Part shown: in pieces, positions 41,932 to 51,596 of the stretch
Numbering within the stretch: the stretch's first letter is position 1
How the letters are laid out: every line of letters starts with the position of its first letter
From: Aculops lycopersici
Lineage: Eukaryota; Arthropoda; Arachnida; Trombidiformes; Eriophyidae
Direction of reading: 5' to 3'
NCBI GenBank assembly: GCA_015350385.1
Contig: WNKI01000001.1
Location: 10,535,621-10,599,620, forward strand
DNA: 64,000 nt
Notes under the pieces: generated by a model
Told to the model about the DNA's origin: nothing
The model's database searches: none
What the model saw: only the letters and a program-made list of their open reading frames with translations
Program-made: the position numbers and the translations under genes

Positions 41932-43230
41932 TTATCTTGTCATTATATCAAATTGATCTTTAAACTGTTTCCAGTATTGACTGCTCTTAGGATCCTTGCT
42001 TTGCGAAATTATATGTACATCGCCTGGTGTAACATTTTCATCGAATTGGTTGGCTTGCGATCGCTCTAAGGTATCAGATCCACCGCTTGGGGCCTTCAGT
42101 CTCAATACCTCTGACAAAAATGGCTTCGATCTACCGGTTGCATTCTTTTTCACCTGCTTCTTGGTTCTACTGATAGGCGGCTCTTGTGTCGGTGGGGCGA
42201 CACCAATGGGCTCCAATTGTTTCATTAGCTCATAATTCGAAGGACCCACCTGACCCGGCAGAGGGCCCATTCCTCTAGACCTGCCAAAATCATCATTCAA
42301 ATCCATTTGTGCGGTATCAGTATCCTCAAGTCTGTACAGATCATGGACCGGTGACATTGGGGATGAGCTACGTCGCCTTTGACTAGGATGTTGTCGGTAC
42401 GATTGCGTGTCCATTTGTTTCGGCGGCGGAGGAGGTTCTGGTCTGGACATTTGTTCATCAAACAAATTCATGTTTGAGCTATCCGGTTGGAATTCATTCG
42501 TGTCGTAGCCATAGTGCTGATCGATTCCAACCATCGGTCTGTAACTCGCTCTTGTTGGTGGACCGTAACTCTGGGCTTGATTATAGTGCTGTTGGCTCGG
42601 CAGTCCATACGACTGAGCCACTTGTTGCTCGGCATTCAACTCATAATCTATGGCTTGACCCCCTTGGTCGCCATAACTGAGTGGTGGTTTTGTTAGAGGC
42701 GCGGGATGTAAGACCTGAACCACAGGAACCATCTGGAAGGAGCCAGGTATGACTCGCAGGCTAGCGGCTTGAGCTTGCATCAAGCTTGATGGGTGGTGGA
42801 GGAATGCTGGTGGATGTTGGTGTTGTGGTCCTGGTTGCACCATCTGCCTTGGATCAATGTTAATCAATTGGATGGCAGCACCAGGTGGAGGATAGGGGCC
42901 AGTCGGGCGTTGACCGTTGGTCATGAACCGAGGACCCATTAGTTGGGTTGAGTGCGTATCGGGTAGTTGCTCAGAAGCCGACGTATCTCTCTCCTTATCC
43001 CTGATGTTATTTCTGTAACGATCCTCAATCACAATAATGTGGCCCTGGTCCGATTTCGGTGGCTTGAAGATAAATTTACCATCCCTATTGTAGATGAGCC
43101 CTCGTGGTTTGGCGAGAGCTTGATAATGATGTGATCTGAGCAACAGTTGTAGTTGGAGGATTGTGATTAAAGTAAGTATCAGTTCTAATAAATTAGCCGA
43201 ACACTTGTGATTCATTCGTGTATACAACAT
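41932..43230 (-). CDS. Secreted Pro/Gln/Tyr-rich protein, unrecognised
   Basis: Encodes 432 residues. Either Met1 (43230) or Met6 gives a signal peptide with the hydrophobic core LLELILTLITILQLQLLL. The mature protein begins with a moderately charged segment (KPRGLIYNRDGKFIFKPPKSD, then HIIVIEDRYRNN). It continues as a long Pro/Gln/Tyr/Gly-rich region with SYGxP-type motifs (QSYGLPSQQ, QSYGPPTR, LSYGDQGG), a Pro run (RPEPPPPPKQ) and a final basic-then-acidic tail. The repeated SYG/YG-Pro character is reminiscent of arthropod cuticle or extracellular matrix proteins, but no Rebers-Riddiford or other domain is present. Cysteine is nearly absent after the signal peptide. Function is not assignable from sequence. 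Confidence 0.7.
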   Translation of the reverse strand: MLYTRMNHKCSANLLELILTLITILQLQLLLRSHHYQALAKPRGLIYNRDGKFIFKPPKSDQGHIIVIEDRYRNNIRDKERDTSASEQLPDTHSTQLMGPRFMTNGQRPTGPYPPPGAAIQLINIDPRQMVQPGPQHQHPPAFLHHPSSLMQAQAASLRVIPGSFQMVPVVQVLHPAPLTKPPLSYGDQGGQAIDYELNAEQQVAQSYGLPSQQHYNQAQSYGPPTRASYRPMVGIDQHYGYDTNEFQPDSSNMNLFDEQMSRPEPPPPPKQMDTQSYRQHPSQRRRSSSPMSPVHDLYRLEDTDTAQMDLNDDFGRSRGMGPLPGQVGPSNYELMKQLEPIGVAPPTQEPPISRTKKQVKKNATGRSKPFLSEVLRLKAPSGGSDTLERSQANQFDENVTPGDVHIISQSKDPKSSQYWKQFKDQFDIMTR

Positions 43231-46200
43231 TTTGATTTGATAGATTCAAGATTATATTGATAGTCTCTAGTTGATGATAGTAAGAGTTGAGATAGATTTT
43301 TCCAAATGAACTTTTCGAATTGAAAACTTTGAAAAATTTTCCTCTCTGACTAGATGTCTGCGGAAAGAGTTTGCATGTTACCGAAACGAGCATCTCACCT
43401 CATTAGCATTGGATATCCATCCCATTTCCTGATTAAGTGAGGTAGAAACTCCAACTTGTGTCTGTAATTGAGACAACCAAGTTTTAATGAGCTAAACAGT
43501 GCAAAAAGGTGGCGAGTTTTTGTGCCAGACAACTTCACTAGAAGCTTAACAATACTTCTGCATCTTGTCAAGTTAATGATTGCAGCGTTAGCTCAACTAC
43601 CTTGTGTAGACAGGCAGGTAAAGCTTGTTGTATGTATTAGTGTATGTTGCCGCTGCCTGCAGGGCGCCAGGGTGCAATCTACCGGGAAACACAGAGAAGC
43701 TCAGAACGAAGCGAGTGGCGATCACTCTCTAAAATCAGTAACCACAAGATAACATGATCGTTAAGCAATCCAAGTCAAGCGTATCGGCCACTGGGTAGCA
43801 GATGGAAAGGGTAACGCCAGTCAGCTGGCCAGCTAGCAAACTCCCAGCAAATCCAGGACACCTGCTACTTCGTGTGTCGTGTGTCAGTCTGTCCTTTCCT
43901 TTCTTGTCCAGTTTGCCTCTTTGGCTTGGAGCGAAAGAAAGCGGTAAAAATTCTCGCCTCTGAGCGCATCTCTTGCTCTCATGTTTGAGTCGGTGGTCGA
44001 CAGACTGTTGACGCTATCGGCACTCTAACGGTGGAGCTATCCCATAGAGCCAAGCGAAAGAGAAGCAAGCATTTTCGCTGGTTGTTGTTGTTGCTGCTGA
44101 TGGTCTTACTATTGCTTGTTTGCGGGCACGTTAGATAATTGGCGAGCTTGCGTCGCTGCCCCCACTGCTTGAGCCAAAATCCATTAAATTCCATCCAAAG
44201 CCATGGTTCAATTGATCGTGGCGGCACCGTTAGCGACGTGGTCTTTTGGTTAGTCGTTGTCGTCGCGGTGGCCGGCGACGCGCTCGTGTCGGGTAATTGA
44301 ATGATTCCAGTCGCTTTCTCTCCTAAATACGGAGTCCCTATGGTCGACCATAATGTTCGCCTGTCCAGTTGCCGGCTTACTGTGTGTAGCAGCACCAAAC
44401 TATCGAAAGCGAAACAGACACTCGAGATACACGTGAAATCCACCTCCTCACACTTGTGCCGCCAAACGATCGGGCACAAGCTTACGTGAGTCTTCCTTGC
44501 TTAGAATTTACTTCTGCTGGGTTCTCGTTGCTGCCATCACAAACCAGAATTTGAGGCCAAAGAGAGAAGAGAGATGATGGCGACGACCACCACCACAGAA
44601 ACGACAACCAGAACGACAACAGGGAACGTAATGTGAGCAACCGTTACAGCGGCGCTGGGAATATTGGCTCGAGGAAGCTTCGCGGCCGACGGCGCTAGGT
44701 GGCTCCAAGGGGCCGCCTAGGGCCGGCTGGCTCGAGTTTGCGCACCACCGAGACTCCGGGATTCCAGCCAAACTGGCAACCGCAGCTGAGTCGCGACTGC
44801 AACCGCTTAGCCTGGCCCGCGTCTGGTGGCCTGGATTTTCGAGTGCGTATATGCATGCGTGGCGAGCTAGCTCGCCACTTGGCCCTCGGTGGTTTTCCTG
44901 GAGCCCGGTGGCCGCCGCCGCCGCCGCCTCGTATGTTGCCCCGGTGGCTGGATGTTGAGTAAGCTGGCCACAATGTTTGAGTTGTGCGCCCATTCGCCTA
45001 CAGTGTTTGTGTGTGCGCTTCTCTCGCCGCTATGCGCGCCGCAATGTGCGGCTATGCGACGCATGCGAACCCTAAGCAAGAGCGGCGCAGCGACCCAAAG
45101 GCGAGTTTTGCGCGTTCCTCGCCGAACACTCGCCCATAAGGGAGCGCTGAAACTTCGCTGCTGGTGCTCTGTTTGAAATAGACACATTTTGTTTCTCCAG
45201 CTCGACTCCCTGCCACCATCTGCCGCCATCTCGGCAGGACCGCCACCAGCAGCAGCGCCGCCACTAGCTGCACTACTAACACTAGCAGCACTACCATCTG
45301 AAACTAGACGTTGTGCTTTAGCGACCACCGAGTTGATGATCTTGATGCCGCCAACTCTAACCTCACAGTGCGATCATAGAGAAAGAGAGACTTGCACACA
45401 TAGGAAGAGACTGCAGTGGGAGTTCGAAAGCAAAAACTGGCAACACGCACTCACACTTGAACACGTAGCCAGTCGGTCGATAGCTGCAACTCGTCCACAT
45501 AACTGCCTGTGTTTGGCCCGGAGGCCCCGAGCGAACTTTGGAGCGGTGCAGATGCATTTCGCGGTGTTCTCGTACAATTCACTGCGTGCCCTGCACTTGG
45601 GTTGCCTGCAAACATAGGTGCGCGAAATGCCTCTCGTTGCTTGAGTGAAAAATTCGCTAGCGCCAACGACCATTTGGCCTCCGTGCACTACATTATACCC
45701 ACTGGGCCCTCGACTTACACACACTTACACACGCACACAATCGGCAGCACGTAGACCCGAGACGCGCTATCTTTGGGTTGCGCGCCCACTATTCGCACAC
45801 ACACTCACACTCGCCACGGTGATACGGCGAGCCTACGATCGCTTAGGCACCGGAGATAGAGGAGGCAAAGGGCCCATCTTCAGTATATTTATGAATCATT
45901 TCCCACAACAATTACTATTGTTGTATCATATTTATTTGCCATCGCCATTATCATCACCAAGAATCCCACATTTACTGCACCTAGCTCGTGCTTATGCTTG
46001 TGTGGTGCTAGTGACGCTTAAGCCGACCAATTTCAACACCCCGGCCTAAATAAATCCATCTACACCCAAATAAACGTATTATCTCTCGCTTCTTTCAGTA
46101 TATTAGAGAACAAATGGAACATTCGAAACGCACCCAAGATCAAGAACAACAAACAATTCAACTTATTGACCTATAAACAACTATTATTGTTAGGTAACAC

Positions 46201-46620
46201 TAAGCAACATGCACCAACAAACAAAACCTGATTTAAGTTAGTTGAAAGGGAAGAGTAGCAGAAAAAGAGGAAGAGGAAATATTCCAACCAGATTGAAACA
46301 CAAAGTTATTACGAGAAAAGAGAGGAGAGGAGAGGAGAGATTGTCAAGTTAGTATTATTGACGTCGTTGTAGCCGCCTATTTACAAGGCCAACAATTAAG
46401 GGGCTGGACAGGAAACTGTTAATATTATATTTATTATATTATTATTTAAATTGAATCTTTTCTATCCGGTCTCTATTATTATTATACCTATCATCAAACT
46501 ATATAGTACAATTATTATCTGGTGATGTTTGCCTGAATTTATCATCTTCCAACGACAACAATCTATTATACGCATCTTTCAATAGAAAAACTCTATTAAG
46601 CTTTCTATATCATAGCGAAG
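43231..46620. other. Gene-poor region upstream of RIM-BP, GC-rich at 44.5-45.8 kb
   Basis: No conserved coding sequence is seen. Between about 44,500 and 45,800 the DNA is markedly GC- and CpG-rich and carries overlapping open frames on both strands, as expected by chance in such DNA. It probably contains the RIM-BP promoter and leader. Several simple repeats occur (a GAGAG-rich run near 46320). Confidence 0.5.
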
Positions 46621-49600
46621 ATGGACCTGGCCACTGAGCACTCGTCCTCGTTACTGTATTCAAGAGATTCAGCAACAACTTCTCACAACAATGCTAATAT
46701 AACATCGACTTCAACTACAACACCAGCTAGGAACTATGATCATTTGCGTGATTATTCCACCGAAATCCGCTCCGGTATTGCAAGAGGTAGTGGTCTTGCG
46801 GCTGACCTCGAGCGACCATCATATATGACATCCTCTTCATACTCACGAGACAACAAAGATTCAGCATTAGCAAGCACATCGACGACAAGATTCTATGATA
46901 AATATGGACTCGATAGGCATTCTGCATCGACATCAGCGACCGCAATATCTAACTGGCTGGACGACTTCCCGTCAAGTAATCGACGTACTAAAACCGACAC
47001 TGGAGGTGGTAGCTCGATATTAGCTAAACGTTCAACAACAACCGCAAATGATACAAGCTACCATGGGTTATCCTCATATAATAGCACCTCGGCATTGGAC
47101 TTTGATTCCGAGTCAAGTCCTTTCAAGAGGGTAAATACACGTACAACAACCACAACATCAAGTGGCGGTCTCTATTCAGCCTCATTTGATCATCACAATC
47201 GCGAAGATCCACTTGGAAATTCATCAGCAGCTACAACTATGGATAAATATACTCCTTCCTATAGAGACTACAAAAGCTACTTGCCGCCATCATCAAATCC
47301 AAACACAACCAGCTCAGCGCTCGATTTTGAACTCTCGAAACCATCAATATCAGCGACGAACGGTAGAGGCTTCACTTTAGACGTGCAGCCGACTAGCAGT
47401 TCGAAGTTAGGCACCGCAAATTTCGCGCCAACTTCGATACTACACCAACCATCGGTGCCGAGATCATATAATACAACTCGCGAAATGCCAACCAGCTCCA
47501 TCGGTTTAACTGGGAGTGGACTAATGCCAAGTGCGGCAGGCAGTCGGGCGCAGAGTAGTTTAGGTGGGTGTGGAGGCGGCGGTGTTTTGCAGCAATTATT
47601 TGACGATATGCGGCAGATAGAGGAAACGGTTGACTCGATTGAGATCCCGGCGCGGGGTAGATGCAAAGTCTTTATGGCGAAATATGGATACGATCCATAC
47701 AAACAGTCGCCTAATGAGAATCCTGATAATGAGCTAGCTTTCAATGCTGGCGATTACATAATGGTATTTGATGATATCGACGAAGATGGTTATTTTATCG
47801 GCGAAATGCTTGATGGCCGACGAGGTTATGTCCCCTCGAACTGGTTGGATCGAGTTACAGGTGACGATTTATTCGAGTTTCAAGCTTCGACATTGTTCAA
47901 GCCCACCAAAGACGAAGAGACTGAAAGCAACAATTTTCCACCGGAATTCTATGATGCAATCGTCTCTGATAGCCTACAACATTCAAACTTCCAACACCTA
48001 GTGGCGCCTGAGGATTATAGACGTATGAACGATTATGTCAATCTGGACGATGTGGATGAGGTTGATGACGAATGCTTAAGTGACTACGAAAGAGCCGAAG
48101 CGGAACAAATGAGAAAAGCAGTACCTCCACCTATGAAGCTACAGTTAGAGCGTCAGTTGATCAAGAGTATACTTATAAGTTGGTTGCATCCGGAAGCTGC
48201 AAGAGGGACCATCATTTCCTATCAAGTATATGTAGATGGAGTTCTAAAGTCAACAGTGCCTAGCGGCGATCGTACCAAGGCTCTGATTGAGGGTGTAGAC
48301 TCCTCAATTCCTCATCGAATTAGTGTAAGGGCTATTGATCTCAGTGGTCGCCATTCAAATGACGCCGGTTGCACCATTGTCATCGGTCAGAATGTCCCTT
48401 TCGCCCCAGCTTGTGTCAAGGCGTCACACGTAACATCTGACTCAGCACTAATCAGCTGGCTACCATGCAATAGTAACTTTCATCATGTTATAGCCGTGAA
48501 CAGTGTTGAAGTACAAACTGTACGACCGGGTGTTTATAAGCATCTAATCAATGGATTATCTGCTAATACTCTTTACCGAGTTTGGGTTCGAGCGAAACCC
48601 GGTAAAATCCTATCAATCGACGAGAAGGACCCGAAGAAACTAGAATCACTCACGACTTTCGTAGACTTCAAAACTATGCCCAAGAGTTTACCTGACCCAC
48701 CAGTGAATGTGCAAGTTGAGGCTGGACCTCAAAGAAGAACTCTTTTAGTCACCTGGCTACCATTGACTTTGAACAACTTTGGAAGTTCTAATGGATGCCC
48801 GGTAACAGGTTACGCTGTGTTTGCTGGTCACAAGAAGCTAGCGGACATAGATAGTCCGACAGGTGATCACGCACTGTTAGACCTAACCGATTTGGAGAGC
48901 CTACATAAGAAAGCGGTCACTGTCAGAACGAAATCTGGTGAAAATTTATCGCAAGACTCAATGTCGTGCCAAATACCGGACGAGTATCTCAAGTCAACCG
49001 GACCAAAGCTCAATGATAACAATCATATGACGATGTCTCATCACCATAGTCAGAGTCATGGTCACGGGCACCATCATTATCACCTACAAGGTTCCGCGTC
49101 TAACAGGCACAAAGTTACCTCAGACGCTCATGCCCGAGTTGCGAGCGATGGTCACGTATCCTATGGCCAACACTCGCCCCAACGACATCCAGCACGGCAC
49201 AGCTCTTCTGAACACAAATCGATGACCGCACACCTGTCACCTCGCGGCCATTCGTCTCTCAATAGACCTACAGTCATGGCTCGAGGTCGTCAGATGGCCA
49301 GATCACTTCAGAATCTGGAATCCGATCTTGATTCACGGCGCTCGAGCATTCCGGCAATCGAAATCACTCGCGATCCCAACAGACCCGACCCCGCAAACTA
49401 CACCGAGAGCTACTCAGAGGAAGAGTTTGAAAATTCAATGCGGTTTCGGGGTGGCAAAACAGGTCGAGGAGGCTCTAGGTACACCAGAGGGAGGCGCTAC
49501 CACTCGATGGACGGAGCTACTAGATATGGAATCAACTCTCGCATGAGAGTTAATACGCCACTTGATACGAATGTTAGATACTTTGTCGCATTGTTTGATT

Positions 49601-51060
49601 ATGATCCATCAACCATGTCACCAAACCCCAATGCGGCCAACGAGGAACTAGGTTTCAAGGAGGGATCTATTATCAAGATAATCGGTGACAAGGGACCGGA
49701 TGGTTTCTATAGAGGTGAACTAGATGGCTATATTGGTTTTGTGCCTGGCAACGTTGTATCAGAAATCACCGATCAAGCTATACTATACAACCTACACCAG
49801 AAAGATATGCTTAAGCGACAGCATCAACCACCAACTCAACAGCAGATGGCGCAAACAAACCCTCAAATGGCATTTACAAGCAACCCCCAGCAACAACCAC
49901 CTTTACAACCTAGACTCCCCGCACAAATGAATGAGTTCGACATGCAAGCCAAGCAACAAATTCCGCAACAGCAGCAGCAACAAGGCCAGGGTGTGAAACG
50001 TATGATTGCCTTATATGACTACAACCCTCAAGATAGTTCACCAAATATGGATACAGAATCCGAAATTCCATTCAAGACTGGCGATGTGATTCATGTTTAC
50101 GGAAAGATGGATGCTGACGGGTACTATTTGGGCCAAAACGAACGCACTCTACAACAGGGCCTAGTACCTTCAAACTTCTTAAAGGAAGAACCTCTTCAAG
50201 GTAAGCCACCCTCGATGATACAACAGGATCAAATGATGAATCAAGCCAATAGTGGAATGGGTATGAGTCAGCAAGGCCAATTCATAGGGAATCAAATGGG
50301 AGGTCAGCAGCCAGGTGCCATGGGTCCAGGTGGGATGATGGATTCATTCGGGCAACAACAGCAACAAGGATTGAATTCTATGAACAATCAGCAGATCAGG
50401 GGTGCAAATGTGCGACCACCGATGATGCCTGGCCAACAGAATATCAATAGGCCAACCAGCTTGAGTTTGGGTTCAGGTTTCAATTCTCAACTGGGAGCAA
50501 ACCAGCCAAATGATTGGGGGTCGAATACAAGACAACAACTACAGGGTATGAATCAAATGCAAGACGGTCAGTCAAACCAGATGCTTCAACAGCAGCCGAA
50601 TCAGATGATGGGTAACCAGCAGCAAACAAATCAGCAGCAGCAAGGTGGCGTTTTGAGCAACCTGTTGTCCAGTGGAAAGCAAATAATCAATGCCGCTGCT
50701 GCAACTCCCAGAGGATCTAATCAACCTGCTCAATTTCCAAACATGAACCAGCAAGGAAATGTAGGAATGGGTATGGGTAGCATGAATATGGGCAACCCAA
50801 ACATGGGAATGAATCAGATGTGCATGACGGATCCCTCTATGAACAATCCAGGTTTGCCAAGACCAAACATGATGCAACAAGGCAATCAAATGACAAGCTC
50901 TAATATGATGCAACAGCAACCTATGCAACAGCAGCAGCAAGGTCAATTCAATCAAATGGCTGGTGGTTTCAATCAGAGAGGGGGCCTGTTAAATCATCAG
51001 CAAGGTGATGATCAGGGTGGCAACATTTTGAATACGATGAAAAATATATTCAAACTATAG
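46621..51060 (+). CDS. RIM-binding protein (RIM-BP), active-zone scaffold
   Basis: Encodes 1,479 residues in one exon. RIM-BPs link RIM, voltage-gated calcium channels and release machinery at presynaptic active zones. Domain order is as in the family: SH3-I (about residues 345-410; ALYDY-equivalent MAKYGYDPYKQSPN, ending GRRGYVPSNWLDRV), three FN3 domains (about 500-590, 595-685, 690-795), SH3-II (about 983-1050; VALFDYDPSTMSPN, GYIGFVPGNVVSEI) and SH3-III (about 1124-1195; IALYDYNPQDSSPN, GLVPSNFLKEE). A Ser/Thr-rich N-terminus of 340 residues and a His-rich patch (SHHHSQSHGHGHHH) after the FN3 block are probably disordered. After SH3-III comes a Met/Gln/Asn/Gly-rich tail of about 280 residues, longer and more biased than in the vertebrate proteins. 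ATG at 46621; a poly(A) signal is at 51479-51484. Confidence 0.95.
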   Translation: MDLATEHSSSLLYSRDSATTSHNNANITSTSTTTPARNYDHLRDYSTEIRSGIARGSGLAADLERPSYMTSSSYSRDNKDSALASTSTTRFYDKYGLDRHSASTSATAISNWLDDFPSSNRRTKTDTGGGSSILAKRSTTTANDTSYHGLSSYNSTSALDFDSESSPFKRVNTRTTTTTSSGGLYSASFDHHNREDPLGNSSAATTMDKYTPSYRDYKSYLPPSSNPNTTSSALDFELSKPSISATNGRGFTLDVQPTSSSKLGTANFAPTSILHQPSVPRSYNTTREMPTSSIGLTGSGLMPSAAGSRAQSSLGGCGGGGVLQQLFDDMRQIEETVDSIEIPARGRCKVFMAKYGYDPYKQSPNENPDNELAFNAGDYIMVFDDIDEDGYFIGEMLDGRRGYVPSNWLDRVTGDDLFEFQASTLFKPTKDEETESNNFPPEFYDAIVSDSLQHSNFQHLVAPEDYRRMNDYVNLDDVDEVDDECLSDYERAEAEQMRKAVPPPMKLQLERQLIKSILISWLHPEAARGTIISYQVYVDGVLKSTVPSGDRTKALIEGVDSSIPHRISVRAIDLSGRHSNDAGCTIVIGQNVPFAPACVKASHVTSDSALISWLPCNSNFHHVIAVNSVEVQTVRPGVYKHLINGLSANTLYRVWVRAKPGKILSIDEKDPKKLESLTTFVDFKTMPKSLPDPPVNVQVEAGPQRRTLLVTWLPLTLNNFGSSNGCPVTGYAVFAGHKKLADIDSPTGDHALLDLTDLESLHKKAVTVRTKSGENLSQDSMSCQIPDEYLKSTGPKLNDNNHMTMSHHHSQSHGHGHHHYHLQGSASNRHKVTSDAHARVASDGHVSYGQHSPQRHPARHSSSEHKSMTAHLSPRGHSSLNRPTVMARGRQMARSLQNLESDLDSRRSSIPAIEITRDPNRPDPANYTESYSEEEFENSMRFRGGKTGRGGSRYTRGRRYHSMDGATRYGINSRMRVNTPLDTNVRYFVALFDYDPSTMSPNPNAANEELGFKEGSIIKIIGDKGPDGFYRGELDGYIGFVPGNVVSEITDQAILYNLHQKDMLKRQHQPPTQQQMAQTNPQMAFTSNPQQQPPLQPRLPAQMNEFDMQAKQQIPQQQQQQGQGVKRMIALYDYNPQDSSPNMDTESEIPFKTGDVIHVYGKMDADGYYLGQNERTLQQGLVPSNFLKEEPLQGKPPSMIQQDQMMNQANSGMGMSQQGQFIGNQMGGQQPGAMGPGGMMDSFGQQQQQGLNSMNNQQIRGANVRPPMMPGQQNINRPTSLSLGSGFNSQLGANQPNDWGSNTRQQLQGMNQMQDGQSNQMLQQQPNQMMGNQQQTNQQQQGGVLSNLLSSGKQIINAAAATPRGSNQPAQFPNMNQQGNVGMGMGSMNMGNPNMGMNQMCMTDPSMNNPGLPRPNMMQQGNQMTSSNMMQQQPMQQQQQGQFNQMAGGFNQRGGLLNHQQGDDQGGNILNTMKNIFKL

Positions 51061-51596
51061 AGTGAACTCAAGGATCAACGATACAATTACAACAAATGAT
51101 ACGAACTAGAAGGAGCAAGAGGATACTTGAAGCTGGCCTTAATTTATAAAGGCGGCAACGAACAGAATGACGGCCATTGAAATGCAAAGATTGAACTGCA
51201 GCCATACACTAGATACGAGGATAGGGTCTAGTGATTTCATGGTTCAAATGATTAGAAATTTTCCAATGTGATAAGCTTTTTCTTTTTTGGTTGCACTTTT
51301 TGGTTATATGTGAAAAATTTCAAGAAAGAAAATGAGACAGAACATCACCATAATCATTTTATATGATCAATGTAGGCGACGGCAAGTCAGGAAGGAAAGG
51401 AGGTGGACTATGAAGTGTTTACAAGTTTATAATTAGATTTCATCGACATTGAAAACTAATCAAGTTGATGGCAAGTGCAATAAACAGTAAGGTAAACGAA
51501 CTGCTTTCAACAAGTAGCGGTATTCAAAACTAGCTCTATTTTCTGTTTGTTTGACAATTTTATTTATATTTCGCTCCTTTCGGTCGCCCGAAGAAC
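51061..51596. other. Convergent 3' regions of RIM-BP and lipase
   Basis: Holds AATAAA on the plus strand at 51479-51484 (RIM-BP) and on the minus strand at 51559-51564 (lipase). The two 3' ends are about 75 bases apart. No gene lies between. Confidence 0.65.

Noticed and set aside
44508..45617. Long overlapping Ala/Arg-rich frames on both strands
   Set aside because: GC-rich DNA has few stop codons; no frame shows a family motif.
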